DNA from: Brenneria goodwinii
Lineage (GTDB): Bacteria > Pseudomonadota > Gammaproteobacteria > Enterobacterales > Enterobacteriaceae
Assembly (NCBI RefSeq): GCF_002291445.1
Contig: NZ_CP014137.1
Location: 2,170,001 to 2,234,000, forward strand
Reading direction: 5' to 3'
Length of the DNA: 64,000 nt
Numbering within the stretch: the first letter of the stretch is position 1; each line of letters starts with the position of its first letter. A model generated the notes under the pieces. The model made no database searches and was not told where the DNA came from. It saw only the letters and a list, made by a program, of their open reading frames with translations. The position numbers were made by a program, and so were the translations under genes. Positions 25,959 through 35,858 of this stretch are shown one piece after another.

Positions 25959-27719
25959 ATGCCTTTTACCCTACGCCCTTACCAACGTGAGGCAGTATCC
26001 GCAACGCTTGAATATTTTCGTCGCCATACCCACCCGGCAGTGATTGTGCTGCCGACGGGCGCAGGGAAAAGCCTGGTCATTGCCGAATTGGCCAAACTCG
26101 CCCGTGGCCGCGTGCTGGTATTGGCGCACGTCAAAGAACTGGTGGCGCAGAACCACGCCAAATACTGCGCCTGGGGGCTGGAGGCGGATATTTTTGCCGC
26201 CGGGCTACAGCAACGACAAAGCCGGGGGAAAGTCGTGTTTGGCAGCGTTCAATCCGTCGCTCGCAATCTGGATCGATTCGAACAATCCTTTTCATTACTG
26301 ATCGTTGATGAATGCCACCGCATCGGCGATGACGACGACAGCCAATACCAGCAGATTATCCAGCATCTGCGGCAAACCAACCCGCAACTGCGCCTGCTGG
26401 GTTTGACGGCGACGCCCTACCGTCTGGGAAAAGGCTGGATTTACCACTATCACTATCACGGCATGATTCGCGGTGATGAACACAGCCTGTTCCGCGATTG
26501 TATCTATGAACTGCCGCTGCGCTATATGATCAAGCATGGCTTTCTGGTGCCGCCGGAACGGCTGGATATGCCCATAGTAAAATATGACTTCAGCAAACTG
26601 GCGGCCAGAAGCAACGGCTTGTTTAGCGAGATTGATCTCAACCGCGAGTTAAAGCGGCAACAGCGCATTACGCCGCACATTGTCAGTCAGATAGTCGAAT
26701 ATGCCCAGACGCGCCTGGGCGTGATGATATTCGCGGCAACCGTTGAACATGCCCGTGAAATCCATCGGTTGCTACCTGAAGGTCAAGCGGCGCTGGTCAG
26801 CGCCGATACGCCGTCTGCGGAGCGGGATGCGCTTATCGACGCGTTTAAACAACAACGGTTACGTTATCTGGTCAACGTTGCCGTACTGACGACCGGTTTT
26901 GATGCGCCGCACGTTGACCTGATAGCCATTTTGCGCCCGACGGAATCCGTAAGTTTATATCAACAGATTGTCGGTCGCGGCCTACGTTTGTTTCCCGGCA
27001 AAACCTCATGCCTGATCCTGGATTACGCCGGCAACCCTCACGATCTCTATACGCCTGAAGTCGGCAACAGCAAACCTCACGGCGACAGCCAGCCGGTACA
27101 GGTTTTTTGCCCGCAGTGCGGTTTCGCCAATCTTTTCTGGGGAAAAACCACCCCGGACGGCAGCGTAATTGAACATTACGGCCGACGCTGTCAAGGATGG
27201 GAAATGCTGGACAACGGTCAACGCCAGCAATGCGACTTTCGCTTTCGCTTTAAAATCTGCCCGCACTGCGGCGCGGAAAACGACATTGCAGCCCGGCGTT
27301 GCCACCAGTGTGAAAACGTACTCGTCGATCCGGACGATATGCTGAAAGCGGCATTAAGACTAAAAGACGCGCTGGTGCTACGCTGTAGCGGGATGAGCCT
27401 GACGCCGGGGCGGGATGCCAAAGGGGAATGGCTTAACATTACCTACTATGACGAGGATGGCGCGGATGTCAGCGAACGTTTTCGCCTGCAAACACCCGCA
27501 CAGCGCCACGTGTTTCAGTTGAATTTCATACGCATTCATCAACGGGCGCCCGGTGTTCCCTTCGTCTGGCAAACGGCCGCGGATATTCTGGCGCAGCAAC
27601 CTCTATTACGGGCTCCCGATTTTGTCGTGGCTCGTCGTCAGGGGAAATTCTGGCAACTACGGGAAAAAATATTCGATTATCAGGGCCGTTTCCGCCGGGC
27701 AAACGAGTTGCGAGGATAA
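25959..27719 (+). CDS. radD: DNA repair helicase-like ATPase RadD (YejH)
   Basis: A superfamily 2 helicase-fold ATPase, 586 residues, that acts with RecA in recombinational repair and radiation survival in E. coli. Walker A is LPTGAGKS (31-38); motif II is DECH (117-120); motif VI is QIVGRGLRLFPGKTSC. The C-terminal third has several Cys pairs suited to zinc (CPQCGF, CPHCGAEN, CHQCE). It lies after rsuA and before rplY as in E. coli, with yecH inserted directly before it. No helicase activity has been shown for the E. coli enzyme, so the product name stays at ATPase. Confidence 0.92.
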   Translation: MPFTLRPYQREAVSATLEYFRRHTHPAVIVLPTGAGKSLVIAELAKLARGRVLVLAHVKELVAQNHAKYCAWGLEADIFAAGLQQRQSRGKVVFGSVQSVARNLDRFEQSFSLLIVDECHRIGDDDDSQYQQIIQHLRQTNPQLRLLGLTATPYRLGKGWIYHYHYHGMIRGDEHSLFRDCIYELPLRYMIKHGFLVPPERLDMPIVKYDFSKLAARSNGLFSEIDLNRELKRQQRITPHIVSQIVEYAQTRLGVMIFAATVEHAREIHRLLPEGQAALVSADTPSAERDALIDAFKQQRLRYLVNVAVLTTGFDAPHVDLIAILRPTESVSLYQQIVGRGLRLFPGKTSCLILDYAGNPHDLYTPEVGNSKPHGDSQPVQVFCPQCGFANLFWGKTTPDGSVIEHYGRRCQGWEMLDNGQRQQCDFRFRFKICPHCGAENDIAARRCHQCENVLVDPDDMLKAALRLKDALVLRCSGMSLTPGRDAKGEWLNITYYDEDGADVSERFRLQTPAQRHVFQLNFIRIHQRAPGVPFVWQTAADILAQQPLLRAPDFVVARRQGKFWQLREKIFDYQGRFRRANELRG

Positions 27720-27737
27720 CTTATTTCTCGGTTTTAT

Positions 27738-27766
27738 TTGCCCGACGAACCATATTCCGTTAGAAT
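27738..27766 (+). promoter_or_regulatory. Probable sigma-70 promoter of rplY
   Basis: TTGCCC (27738-27743), a 17-bp spacer and TAGAAT (27761-27766) form a near-consensus promoter about 85 bp before the rplY start. It lies just past the radD stop, in a 137-bp gap. Confidence 0.5.
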
Positions 27767-27856
27767 TCCGTCCGCTTTTGCACCGCAGAAGCTGAATAAC
27801 CCAACTTGCTGCTGGGTCGCCTGTAGCAGGATTACTTATATTAAGTAGAGTAAAAA

Positions 27857-28141
27857 ATGATTACTATCAAAGCAGAAGCACGTAAAGATCAGGGTAAGGG
27901 TGCGAGCCGCCGCCTGCGTCATGCTGGTAAATTCCCCGCCATCGTTTATGGTGGTTCAGAAGCGCCAGTTGCTATCGAATTGGATCACGACGTAGTAAAA
28001 AACCAGGAACTGAAAGAAGGTTTCTACGGTGAAGTGGTGATTCTGTCTATCGATGGAAAAGAAGTCAAAGCTAAAGTTCAGGCTGTACAGCGTCATCCGT
28101 TCAAGCCGAAACTGACTCATATCGACTTCATTCGCGCTTAA
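27857..28141 (+). CDS. rplY: 50S ribosomal protein L25
   Basis: Binds 5S rRNA in the large subunit. The protein has 94 residues, the short single-domain form of enterobacteria (no CTC extension). Typical text: MITIKAEARKDQGKGASRRL at the start and VQRHPFKPKLTHIDFIRA at the end. A strong terminator follows. In E. coli rplY also follows yejH/radD after a small gap. Confidence 0.96.
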   Translation: MITIKAEARKDQGKGASRRLRHAGKFPAIVYGGSEAPVAIELDHDVVKNQELKEGFYGEVVILSIDGKEVKAKVQAVQRHPFKPKLTHIDFIRA

Positions 28142-28172
28142 TCACGCCGAAGTTAATCCGGGACGCCGGAAG

Positions 28173-28200
28173 AAAAACGCCGCTTTCGCGGCGTTTTTTT
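28173..28200 (+). terminator. Intrinsic terminator of rplY
   Basis: An ACGCCGC / GCGGCGT stem with a TTTC loop, flanked by A and T runs that extend the stem and form a T7 tail, begins 32 bp after the rplY stop. Confidence 0.92.
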
Positions 28201-28289
28201 ATGGCGGGCTCTCCCTGCCCGCCCCCTTTCGGGCCGTTAAAAACACTCCCTGCGTTTTTGTTTTCCAGAATACAGACAGAGATTAAATA

Positions 28290-29078
28290 TTATCCATACG
28301 CGATGAGCGTGCGCTGGCATAGCTCTGAGCGCACACAGTCTTGTTTACCGAACGACACGATGCCAATCATGTCATCTTCCGCAAAACGCTCCAGCGCATC
28401 ACGCAGTCCGGATTTAACCCCAGAAGGTAAATCACACTGCGTAATATCACCATTCACGATTACCGTTACATTTTCACCCAGACGAGTAAGGAACATCTTC
28501 ATCTGGTTAACCGTCACATTCTGCGCTTCATCCAGAATCACCACGGCATTTTCAAACGTCCGACCGCGCATATAAGCAAATGGCGCGATTTCCACTTTGG
28601 CTATTTCCGGTCGCAAACAATACTGCATAAACGACGCGCCGAGACGCCGTAACAGTACGTCATAAACCGGACGGAAATAAGGCGCGAATTTCTCGGCAAT
28701 ATCTCCAGGTAAAAAGCCTAAATCCTCATCGGCCTGTAATACCGGCCTGGTCACAATAATACGATCGACCTCTTTATGAATAAGTGCTTCCGCCGCTTTG
28801 GCCGCACTCAGAAACGTTTTGCCACAACCCGCCTCACCGGTGGCAAAGATTAACTGTTTATTCTCTATTGCAGACAAGTAATGCTCCTGGGCGGTTGTCC
28901 TGGCTTCAATGATAGAGGTATCGCGATTTTCCCGCGCCATCCCTATCGATTCAATTCCGCCCATTTGAACCAGAGAAGTGACCGACTCTTCCTCACGCTG
29001 ACGATGACTACGCGACTCACGTCTAATAACGCGCTTCGCTTCACGACGTGCTTTGATCACTGCTTTTTGTCTTCCCAT
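28290..29078 (-). CDS. phoH: PhoH family ATPase
   Basis: A cytoplasmic P-loop ATPase of 262 residues, closely similar to E. coli PhoH from MGRQKAVIKARREAKR to the end; the longer 354-residue E. coli annotation has an N-terminal extension not found here. Walker A is GEAGCGKT (81-88), Walker B VVILDEAQN, and conserved YMRGRTF and NGDITQCDLP blocks follow. In E. coli phoH is in the Pho regulon; no Pho box could be recognised upstream. Its role is unclear; related PhoH2 proteins are RNA helicase/RNases. In E. coli it lies elsewhere, so its place between rplY and fliZ is lineage-specific. Confidence 0.88.
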   Translation of the reverse strand: MGRQKAVIKARREAKRVIRRESRSHRQREEESVTSLVQMGGIESIGMARENRDTSIIEARTTAQEHYLSAIENKQLIFATGEAGCGKTFLSAAKAAEALIHKEVDRIIVTRPVLQADEDLGFLPGDIAEKFAPYFRPVYDVLLRRLGASFMQYCLRPEIAKVEIAPFAYMRGRTFENAVVILDEAQNVTVNQMKMFLTRLGENVTVIVNGDITQCDLPSGVKSGLRDALERFAEDDMIGIVSFGKQDCVRSELCQRTLIAYG

Positions 29079-29434
29079 AGTGGCACCTTACAGTTTGTTT
29101 CACTTACCGCACTGCCTGGCAGCGCGTGACGTTTCACTCACAACGAGGTTTGGCTTCCTTATTAAGCCGATGAAGAACAAAATAAATAACGCTCAACCCG
29201 GAATAACGTAAACACCGGTTGGGCGACGTAATTAATGAGGGGTAAACAGACCGAACGGATAAGAGAGAAAGTGGGGTTAACAACGAGCGATACAGTGTAG
29301 GAAATTGGTGGCGGGGAAATCCCTCGCATCGGCGAGTCCGTAGACAACGATATTGATTTTGACTACTCAGTCCCAAAAAGGACACCACCATCCGCGTTCC
29401 TCACTGTGACAACAACTATTCCAATGAATAATGA

Positions 29435-29540
29435 TTGACCGTATTAAGAACTACCGCTAATCATCTGACTAAAAATTAGTGCCGGATGATTGCAGTAGTA
29501 TGACAGTGCAATACTTTGCCTCCACTTTGCAAGTTTTTTT
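29435..29540 (+). ncRNA. Possible small RNA in the phoH-fliZ gap
   Basis: The 633-bp gap between fliZ and phoH has no credible coding gene. On the plus strand it shows a TTGACC (29435-29440), 17-bp spacer and TAATCA (29458-29463) promoter-like pair. An imperfect long inverted repeat (29451-29465 with 29485-29498) overlaps it, and a short bulged stem with seven T (29513-29540) looks like a terminator. A transcript of about 70 nt would result. This is a pattern-based guess; no known sRNA was recognised. The rest of the gap holds nothing I can name. Confidence 0.25.
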
Positions 29541-29711
29541 ACACAGGTATAACTTTTACATATGTCTGGGATCTTATTATTTGCCAGAATTCATATCACG
29601 CCTGGTATTACATCGTTACTAATAGCAACAATCGGAAAATACCTCTCCTACGCGCTTTTCTAGAATAAAAGCAAGTCGGCCAATAGCGTGATAGCCCAAG
29701 CAGATAATGGG

Positions 29712-30224
29712 TTATCGATAGTATTTGTACCAATCCAGATACTGGTCATATTTTCGCAGCGCGCTTCTGTAGATATCGGGGTTAATATCGGGGAGATAAT
29801 CGTAAATATGCCGCTGGATGTTATCTCTGGCGAACGCTTCCTTTGGATGATTTTTCGCCGCTAGCAATTCATCCAACCGCCGCAGTCGAATAACATATTC
29901 GCGCATCGTGCTATGCCTGATTTCCGTTTGTTCAATCAGGTACTGGCTGAATGCTTGAATGTCGAAATAGTTAGCATAGGTGTTGCATATTATTTCGCAA
30001 CAGAAACGACAAAGCGGCACGAAATCCTGTTGTATTTTTGACCACGCTTCATCATCAATTAGGTCATCAATGTCACCAATTGTTTTTTTATTAACGACTT
30101 GGTGACGAAATGCCAATGAAACGCGATCAAGCTCTCTATTGCAGTGAGAACAATGGGTTTGCTTATGTTTGAAATCTTTCAGATAACGACTAAGACGTTG
30201 TTTCTTCCGAACTGATTGAGGCAT
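29712..30224 (-). CDS. fliZ: Flagellar regulator FliZ
   Basis: A DNA-binding regulator that favours flagellar expression and represses sigma-S-dependent genes; 170 residues from the chosen ATG. The hallmark LSRYLKDFKHKQTHCSHC and the tyrosine-recombinase-like core segment TMREYVIRLRRLDELL are present; ALRKYDQYL closes the core. An upstream TTG at 30242 would add six residues, but it has no ribosome site. The gene follows fliA by 52 bp on the same strand as in E. coli; fliY is missing from its usual place after fliZ. Confidence 0.88.
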   Translation of the reverse strand: MPQSVRKKQRLSRYLKDFKHKQTHCSHCNRELDRVSLAFRHQVVNKKTIGDIDDLIDDEAWSKIQQDFVPLCRFCCEIICNTYANYFDIQAFSQYLIEQTEIRHSTMREYVIRLRRLDELLAAKNHPKEAFARDNIQRHIYDYLPDINPDIYRSALRKYDQYLDWYKYYR

Positions 30225-30276
30225 GAATCCATTCCATGACAATATACCGAGATAACATTATTCCTGCGCAGATAAA

Positions 30277-30999
30277 TTAAACGTCATTCATTAATTTCAC
30301 GCGCAGACGCTTTATCGCCTGGCTGTGCAACTGACTGACCCGAGACTCCCCCACTTCCAGAACCGCGCCGATCTCTTTCAGATTCAACTCTTCCTGATAG
30401 TAAAGCGTTAATACCAGCTTCTCGCGCTCGGGCAGGTTTTCTATCGCCTCCATTACCCGATGGCGTAAATTACCTTCCATCAGTTGATGCAATGGATTGG
30501 CATCTTCACTGCCCTCCAACAATGCTTCCGCGCTATCGCCATGCTCTTCACGCCATTCATCGTAAGAAAAAAGCTGGCTATTATTGGTATCCAGCAAAAT
30601 CTGACGATAGTCTTCCAGCGTAATATGCAAAGCGTGCGCCACTTCCTGCTCAGTTGGAACACGACCAAGCTGCTGTTCAGCCTGTTGCATCGCTTGTGCC
30701 ACTTCCCGCGCGTTGCGCCGCACGCTGCGCGGAGCCCAGTCGCGGCTGCGTAACTCATCCAGCATTGCGCCGCGGATCCGCTGAACGGCATAGGTGGTAA
30801 ACGCCGTACCCTGCAACGAATCGTAACGCTCTACTGCGCTGAGCAAACCGATGCCGCCGGCCTGCAACAGATCATCAAGTTCAACGCTCGCAGGAAGACG
30901 AACCTGTAGCCGCAATGCTTCATGGCGTACTAAAGGGACATAGCGCTTCCAAAGCGCGCTTTTATCCATTGTGCCTTCGGCGGTATACAGTTCGCTCAC
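30277..30999 (-). CDS. fliA: RNA polymerase sigma-28 factor FliA
   Basis: Sigma factor for late (class 3) flagellar genes, 240 residues, GTG start as in E. coli. Region 2 (about 15-90) contains LVRHEALRLQ and ELDDLLQAGGIGLLSAVERYD; region 3 includes RDWAPRSVRRNAREVAQ; region 4 ends with LKEIGAVLEVGESRVSQLHSQAIKRLR. Four near-consensus sigma-28 promoters elsewhere in this window (both flagellins, fliD, flgK) are its probable targets. Upstream a GTCGATAA element (31026-31033, minus strand) resembles a sigma-28 -10 but lacks a good -35. FlgM, the anti-sigma factor, is outside the window. Confidence 0.95.
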   Translation of the reverse strand: MSELYTAEGTMDKSALWKRYVPLVRHEALRLQVRLPASVELDDLLQAGGIGLLSAVERYDSLQGTAFTTYAVQRIRGAMLDELRSRDWAPRSVRRNAREVAQAMQQAEQQLGRVPTEQEVAHALHITLEDYRQILLDTNNSQLFSYDEWREEHGDSAEALLEGSEDANPLHQLMEGNLRHRVMEAIENLPEREKLVLTLYYQEELNLKEIGAVLEVGESRVSQLHSQAIKRLRVKLMNDV

Positions 31000-31197
31000 A
31001 GTGACAAATACCTACGATGATAATGTTATCGACACTATTATGCTTTTGATGAGGGTTGCCAATCGCTTGAATAGCGCAAGAAAAGGAAGGCTAATTGAGG
31101 TATGCCGTTGTCAGCACGGGTGAACATCTGCTGTCGCCATTACGTAAAACGTCAATCGGCATCAGCCCCTACAGGCAGACTTATTACCGGTTACACA

Positions 31198-32121
31198 TTA
31201 TTCATCAGCGGTTGATATCACCGTTTGCATATCGGCATCTGACAGATCGGTCATCTGTTGCACCTGCTGCCGGGACATGCCCTTTTTCAGCATCTGGCGG
31301 GCGATACGTAAGGCGCTGGCTTTCATGCCTTGTTCTAATCCTTGACCAATCCCTTGCTGAAGCCCTTTCTCAAAACCTTCACGCTTCAGTTGGTTCGCGA
31401 TACTTTCCATATTTTCCTCCCGTTCACCGGTTAAAGGTTCGGTTACCCCATCAATAAAGGCACGATAATCGGATGTTTGCCCCGTTTTCAGAATATAAAA
31501 CATCAACGCCCGCTGCGGCGTCAAGGGCAGTTTCCAAAACTCCATCAACAGCCCGATATCCCGAGCCAGCTCTAGCATATCCCGCGTGCGAATATGCTTC
31601 AGCACCAGCTCTAATAAGGCGATGCGGCGATGGGTTTTGATTTCCTCATCCGGGGTCACCGTCAAATCCAGCAGCGGGAACGCCGTAGTGTAGATCCGCC
31701 GCGCCAGCAACGGATCCGCAAAGCTCTCCAGCCAGCTCAGGCTATACGGATATGGGCTGCGCTCGCCATGATAAAACAACAGCGGCACCACCAACGGCAG
31801 AATTTCATGCCCCTGAGATAAATGCTGCTGCATCGCCGCCAGGCTGTAACGCAGCAACCGGAATGCCATCAGCCTGTCCGGCGAGCTCTGGTGCTCAATA
31901 ACGCAATAAATATAACCTTTCCCCTGCGAAGTACGGCACGAATAGAGCATATCCGATATGCGCGAGCGCAGCTCATCATCCACAAATGAGGCCGATTCAA
32001 GCTGTAGGGTGGTGAAATCACAGTGCGCCTGAATATCCGGCGGCAAATGGATAGAAAGGAAATCCCGCGCGATATCGATATTACCGAGGAACTGCTTAAA
32101 AATGGCATCGTGAGGCTGCAT
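31198..32121 (-). CDS. Rpn family recombination-promoting nuclease/putative transposase
   Basis: A 307-residue protein of the RpnA-E (YhgA-like) family: PD-(D/E)XK-type DNA endonucleases that stimulate RecA-independent recombination in E. coli. Seen are the N-terminal HDAIFKQFLGNIDIARDFL, the nuclease core with D-E (FVDDELRSRISDMLY) and IEHQSS motif, FYHGERSPYPYS, and a C-terminal GLEQGMKASALRIARQML tail that ends in a short helical region (SDADMQTVI). The tail has internal GLQQGIGQGLEQG repeats typical of the family. It separates fliA from the accessory genes. The decayed end of a second copy lies just upstream. Confidence 0.85.
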   Translation of the reverse strand: MQPHDAIFKQFLGNIDIARDFLSIHLPPDIQAHCDFTTLQLESASFVDDELRSRISDMLYSCRTSQGKGYIYCVIEHQSSPDRLMAFRLLRYSLAAMQQHLSQGHEILPLVVPLLFYHGERSPYPYSLSWLESFADPLLARRIYTTAFPLLDLTVTPDEEIKTHRRIALLELVLKHIRTRDMLELARDIGLLMEFWKLPLTPQRALMFYILKTGQTSDYRAFIDGVTEPLTGEREENMESIANQLKREGFEKGLQQGIGQGLEQGMKASALRIARQMLKKGMSRQQVQQMTDLSDADMQTVISTADE

Positions 32122-32220
32122 GGCGCCGCTTCCCTGTGGTGGTGATTGTCCGCAACTTTAACGGGTTATCTTCAGCAGGGAAGTGGCGGAGGGAAAAGTG
32201 TGAAGGCGCTTCGCAGTAAA

Positions 32221-32305
32221 TTACTCGTTCTTAGAGGAGATAGCCGTTTGCATATTCTCATCGGACAGGCCGGCCATAGTTGCACCTGCGCTCGCCATGA
32301 TAACC
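32221..32305 (-). pseudogene. Remnant of a second Rpn gene 3' end
   Basis: On the minus strand the segment translates to ATMAGLSDENMQTAISSKNE and a stop. It lines up with the last residues of the intact neighbour (QQMTDLSDADMQTVISTADE). DNA similarity runs on through the upstream MSRQQV-equivalent codons, with a short indel. Nothing of the 5' nine-tenths is left. The fragment lies about 100 bp upstream of the intact gene's start, in the same orientation, as after a tandem duplication or arrival of a second copy followed by deletion. Confidence 0.75.
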
Positions 32306-32379
32306 GCCATCGGTTATTGAACAACCGCATATCCGCCATACTGCAAATTGCAGTATGACAAATATATAGGGGTATGGAA

Positions 32380-34071
32380 TTAAGCAAGGACGATCTCGAT
32401 CAGATTCGCCTGTCCGGAATGGATGCCCGCCTCCACCGCCGGCGCGATATCGGCAGCCCGGGTGATGCGTCTGGCGGTTACGCCCATCGAACGGGCCAGA
32501 GCCTGATAGTCAATCTCGGGATTGACTAAATCCATGGCGATGAATCTCTCGGTTTGCGCCGCCAGGTAATGCTGCTGACTGCGCATGAAATTTTTCAGCA
32601 CATTGTACTGCCGGTTATTCATAACGATAAAAGTGACGGGGAGATTTTCATGCGCCGCCGTCCACAGCGACTGCGGCGAATATAGCGCAGCGCCGTCTCC
32701 CACCAGCGAAACGACGGGCGCACGCCCCAGACCAAGAGAACAGCCGACCGCCGCCGGCATACCCCAACCCAGCGCCCCGCCTCTTAAAAAGGAGTATTGC
32801 TCATACGAAGGGCTGTTCAAAAATTGGCGCACGGTGGAAGAGGTAACGATCGCTTCATCGACAATAGCAATATCATGCCCGATAACCCGCATCACCTCAC
32901 GGGCCGCCACCAGCGGCGAAATAACGCCTGACGTATAGTCATCCTCGGCCTGCGCGTACAGCGTTTTTCTGTTCGCATCGCGCTGTACCCGCAACGCATC
33001 GCTATTGGCATTTCTATCCGCTCGGGTCGGCTGCGTGAGCCCGGACAGTATCGGCAACAGCGCATCAAGCGACGCCCGTAAATGGCCGACCAGCGAAAGG
33101 CGCGTGGGATAGGTTCTGCCGAGATCGCCCACATCGGACGACAACTGATAGACGGTGCAATTGTCCGGCACCGCAGATGACGAGGTATACAGAATGGAAA
33201 TCAGCGATTTGCCGCCCAGCGCGAAAATCGCATCATAGTTGCTAAGCTCATCCGCAATCGCCGCGGCCTTAGTGGGTAAGTTCCCCGCCCACAGAGGATG
33301 CGACGTCGGAAACGGAATCCGCGACGGCCAGGAAGAACCGTACACCGGCGCGCCCAACAGCTCGGCCAGCTTGACGGCCTGCGTAGCCGCCTGGCTGCTG
33401 TACAGCTCATCGCCGGCGATAATCGCCAGCCGTCCGGGCTGAATACGCGCCAACTCTTCAGCCAACGACTCCAGCGATGAGGCCACGCTATGCGTATCAA
33501 TCACTGAGCGCGACAACAGCGGCGTATCGCTCATCTCTTCCATGACGTTCATGGGCAGCGACAACATCACCGGCCCTGGCGGCGGCGCCACCACATCGTG
33601 AAACGCGCGGCGCAGCAAGACCGGCAACTGCGAGGGATGCGACACTTCCTGCGCCCATTTTACCGCCGGTTGAGCCAACTGAACCAAATCGCCGAATAAC
33701 AACGGATCGGTAATGGCGTGACGCAGATCCTGCTGGCCGGCCGTCACCACCAGCGGCGTATGGGAAATCTTAGCGTTGAGCAAGTTGCCCATGCCGTGTC
33801 CCAACCCGCCTGCCGTATGCAAATTCAGAAAACCGGGCTTACGGGCGGCCTGAGCATAACCATCCGCCATGGCGACCGCGCTTGCCTCTTGCAACGCCAG
33901 AATATAGCTGATATCGGTTTTGCCCACCAACGCATCCATCAGCGGCAATTCGGTCGTTCCCGGATTACCAAAAATATATTCAACGCCCTCGCTGGCCAGT
34001 ATCTCGAGCAGTATTTCCGCCCCTTTGCGCGCAGGCACTTTATCAGTGGATATAAAAACACTATCAGTCAT
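32380..34071 (-). CDS. ThDP-dependent decarboxylase, benzoylformate-decarboxylase-like
   Basis: A 563-residue thiamine-diphosphate enzyme of the BFD/pyruvate decarboxylase superfamily. The cofactor-activating Glu62 lies in ALQEAS. H85 (NLHTAGG) and H258 (PFPTSHP) match the two catalytic His of Pseudomonas putida BFD (H70, H281). The ThDP/Mg motif runs from GDGAALYSP to VMNN. The BFD active-site Ser26 is Thr39 here (FGNPGTTELP), so the substrate may differ from benzoylformate. The ATG at 34071 has GAGG upstream; an in-frame start 4 codons earlier is weaker. No mandelate genes are nearby. It is divergent from a polyamine-type permease, hinting at a shared catabolic theme, but that is inference. 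Confidence 0.72.
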   Translation of the reverse strand: MTDSVFISTDKVPARKGAEILLEILASEGVEYIFGNPGTTELPLMDALVGKTDISYILALQEASAVAMADGYAQAARKPGFLNLHTAGGLGHGMGNLLNAKISHTPLVVTAGQQDLRHAITDPLLFGDLVQLAQPAVKWAQEVSHPSQLPVLLRRAFHDVVAPPPGPVMLSLPMNVMEEMSDTPLLSRSVIDTHSVASSLESLAEELARIQPGRLAIIAGDELYSSQAATQAVKLAELLGAPVYGSSWPSRIPFPTSHPLWAGNLPTKAAAIADELSNYDAIFALGGKSLISILYTSSSAVPDNCTVYQLSSDVGDLGRTYPTRLSLVGHLRASLDALLPILSGLTQPTRADRNANSDALRVQRDANRKTLYAQAEDDYTSGVISPLVAAREVMRVIGHDIAIVDEAIVTSSTVRQFLNSPSYEQYSFLRGGALGWGMPAAVGCSLGLGRAPVVSLVGDGAALYSPQSLWTAAHENLPVTFIVMNNRQYNVLKNFMRSQQHYLAAQTERFIAMDLVNPEIDYQALARSMGVTARRITRAADIAPAVEAGIHSGQANLIEIVLA

Positions 34072-34170
34072 GGCATACCTCATTCCGTTGGGTGATTATT
34101 AATTAATAAATCAAACAGCTACGGATCATGGACAACATGATAACGCCGCGGGCAAACAGAGTTCACTCAC

Positions 34171-34350
34171 TTATTTTGAATTATTGGGGGATGTTATGTC
34201 GCCACGGTAAAGTTTGCCCGTAGGGTCATCATCGCTCTCCCCGCCACCACGGTAAGTAATGGCCCATCCGTTATAGGAAACCGCCGAACCTTCGTTTAAA
34301 TAAATGTTCCGCAACGGAATAACGCACCGCCAGCCGTAAGGATTTCCTAT
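34171..34350 (-). pseudogene. Decayed fragment related to the central domain of the second flagellin
   Basis: The minus strand encodes LNEGSAVSYNGWAITY, then RGGGESDDDPTG, and ends KLYRGDITSPNNSK plus a stop. It matches residues 264-292 of the 484-residue flagellin at 37395-38849 (LNGSSSISYNGMTITY, GDGDRYEDDSTG). DNA of 34216-34305 aligns with 37973-38060 base by base apart from small indels. A perfect AGGAGG (34354-34359) precedes it, but the codons after it are ATA ATA, with no normal start. The rest of the 375-bp gap (34072-34446) shows no gene. It is either a flagellin remnant or a very small disabled gene. Confidence 0.65.
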
Positions 34351-34446
34351 TATCCTCCTATTTCCCGCCTTGATTAGGATAGAAAATTATCAATCGGTCA
34401 GCCTCCCCGACGCTAAAGAGAGAGGCGTCCATAGGTGAGGGAAAAT

Positions 34447-35838
<1,392 letters not shown>

Positions 35839-35858
35839 ACTGACTGCGGAGAAAATAA

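Noticed and set aside
29134..29391. 85-codon open frame in the fliZ-phoH gap
   Set aside because: Ser/Leu/Arg-rich with no ribosome site or recognisable domain; most likely random.
31026..31052. Sigma-28 promoter upstream of fliA
   Set aside because: GTCGATAA is a fair -10, but at the required 11-bp spacing the -35 reads TCATCAAA, a poor match to TAAAGTTT.
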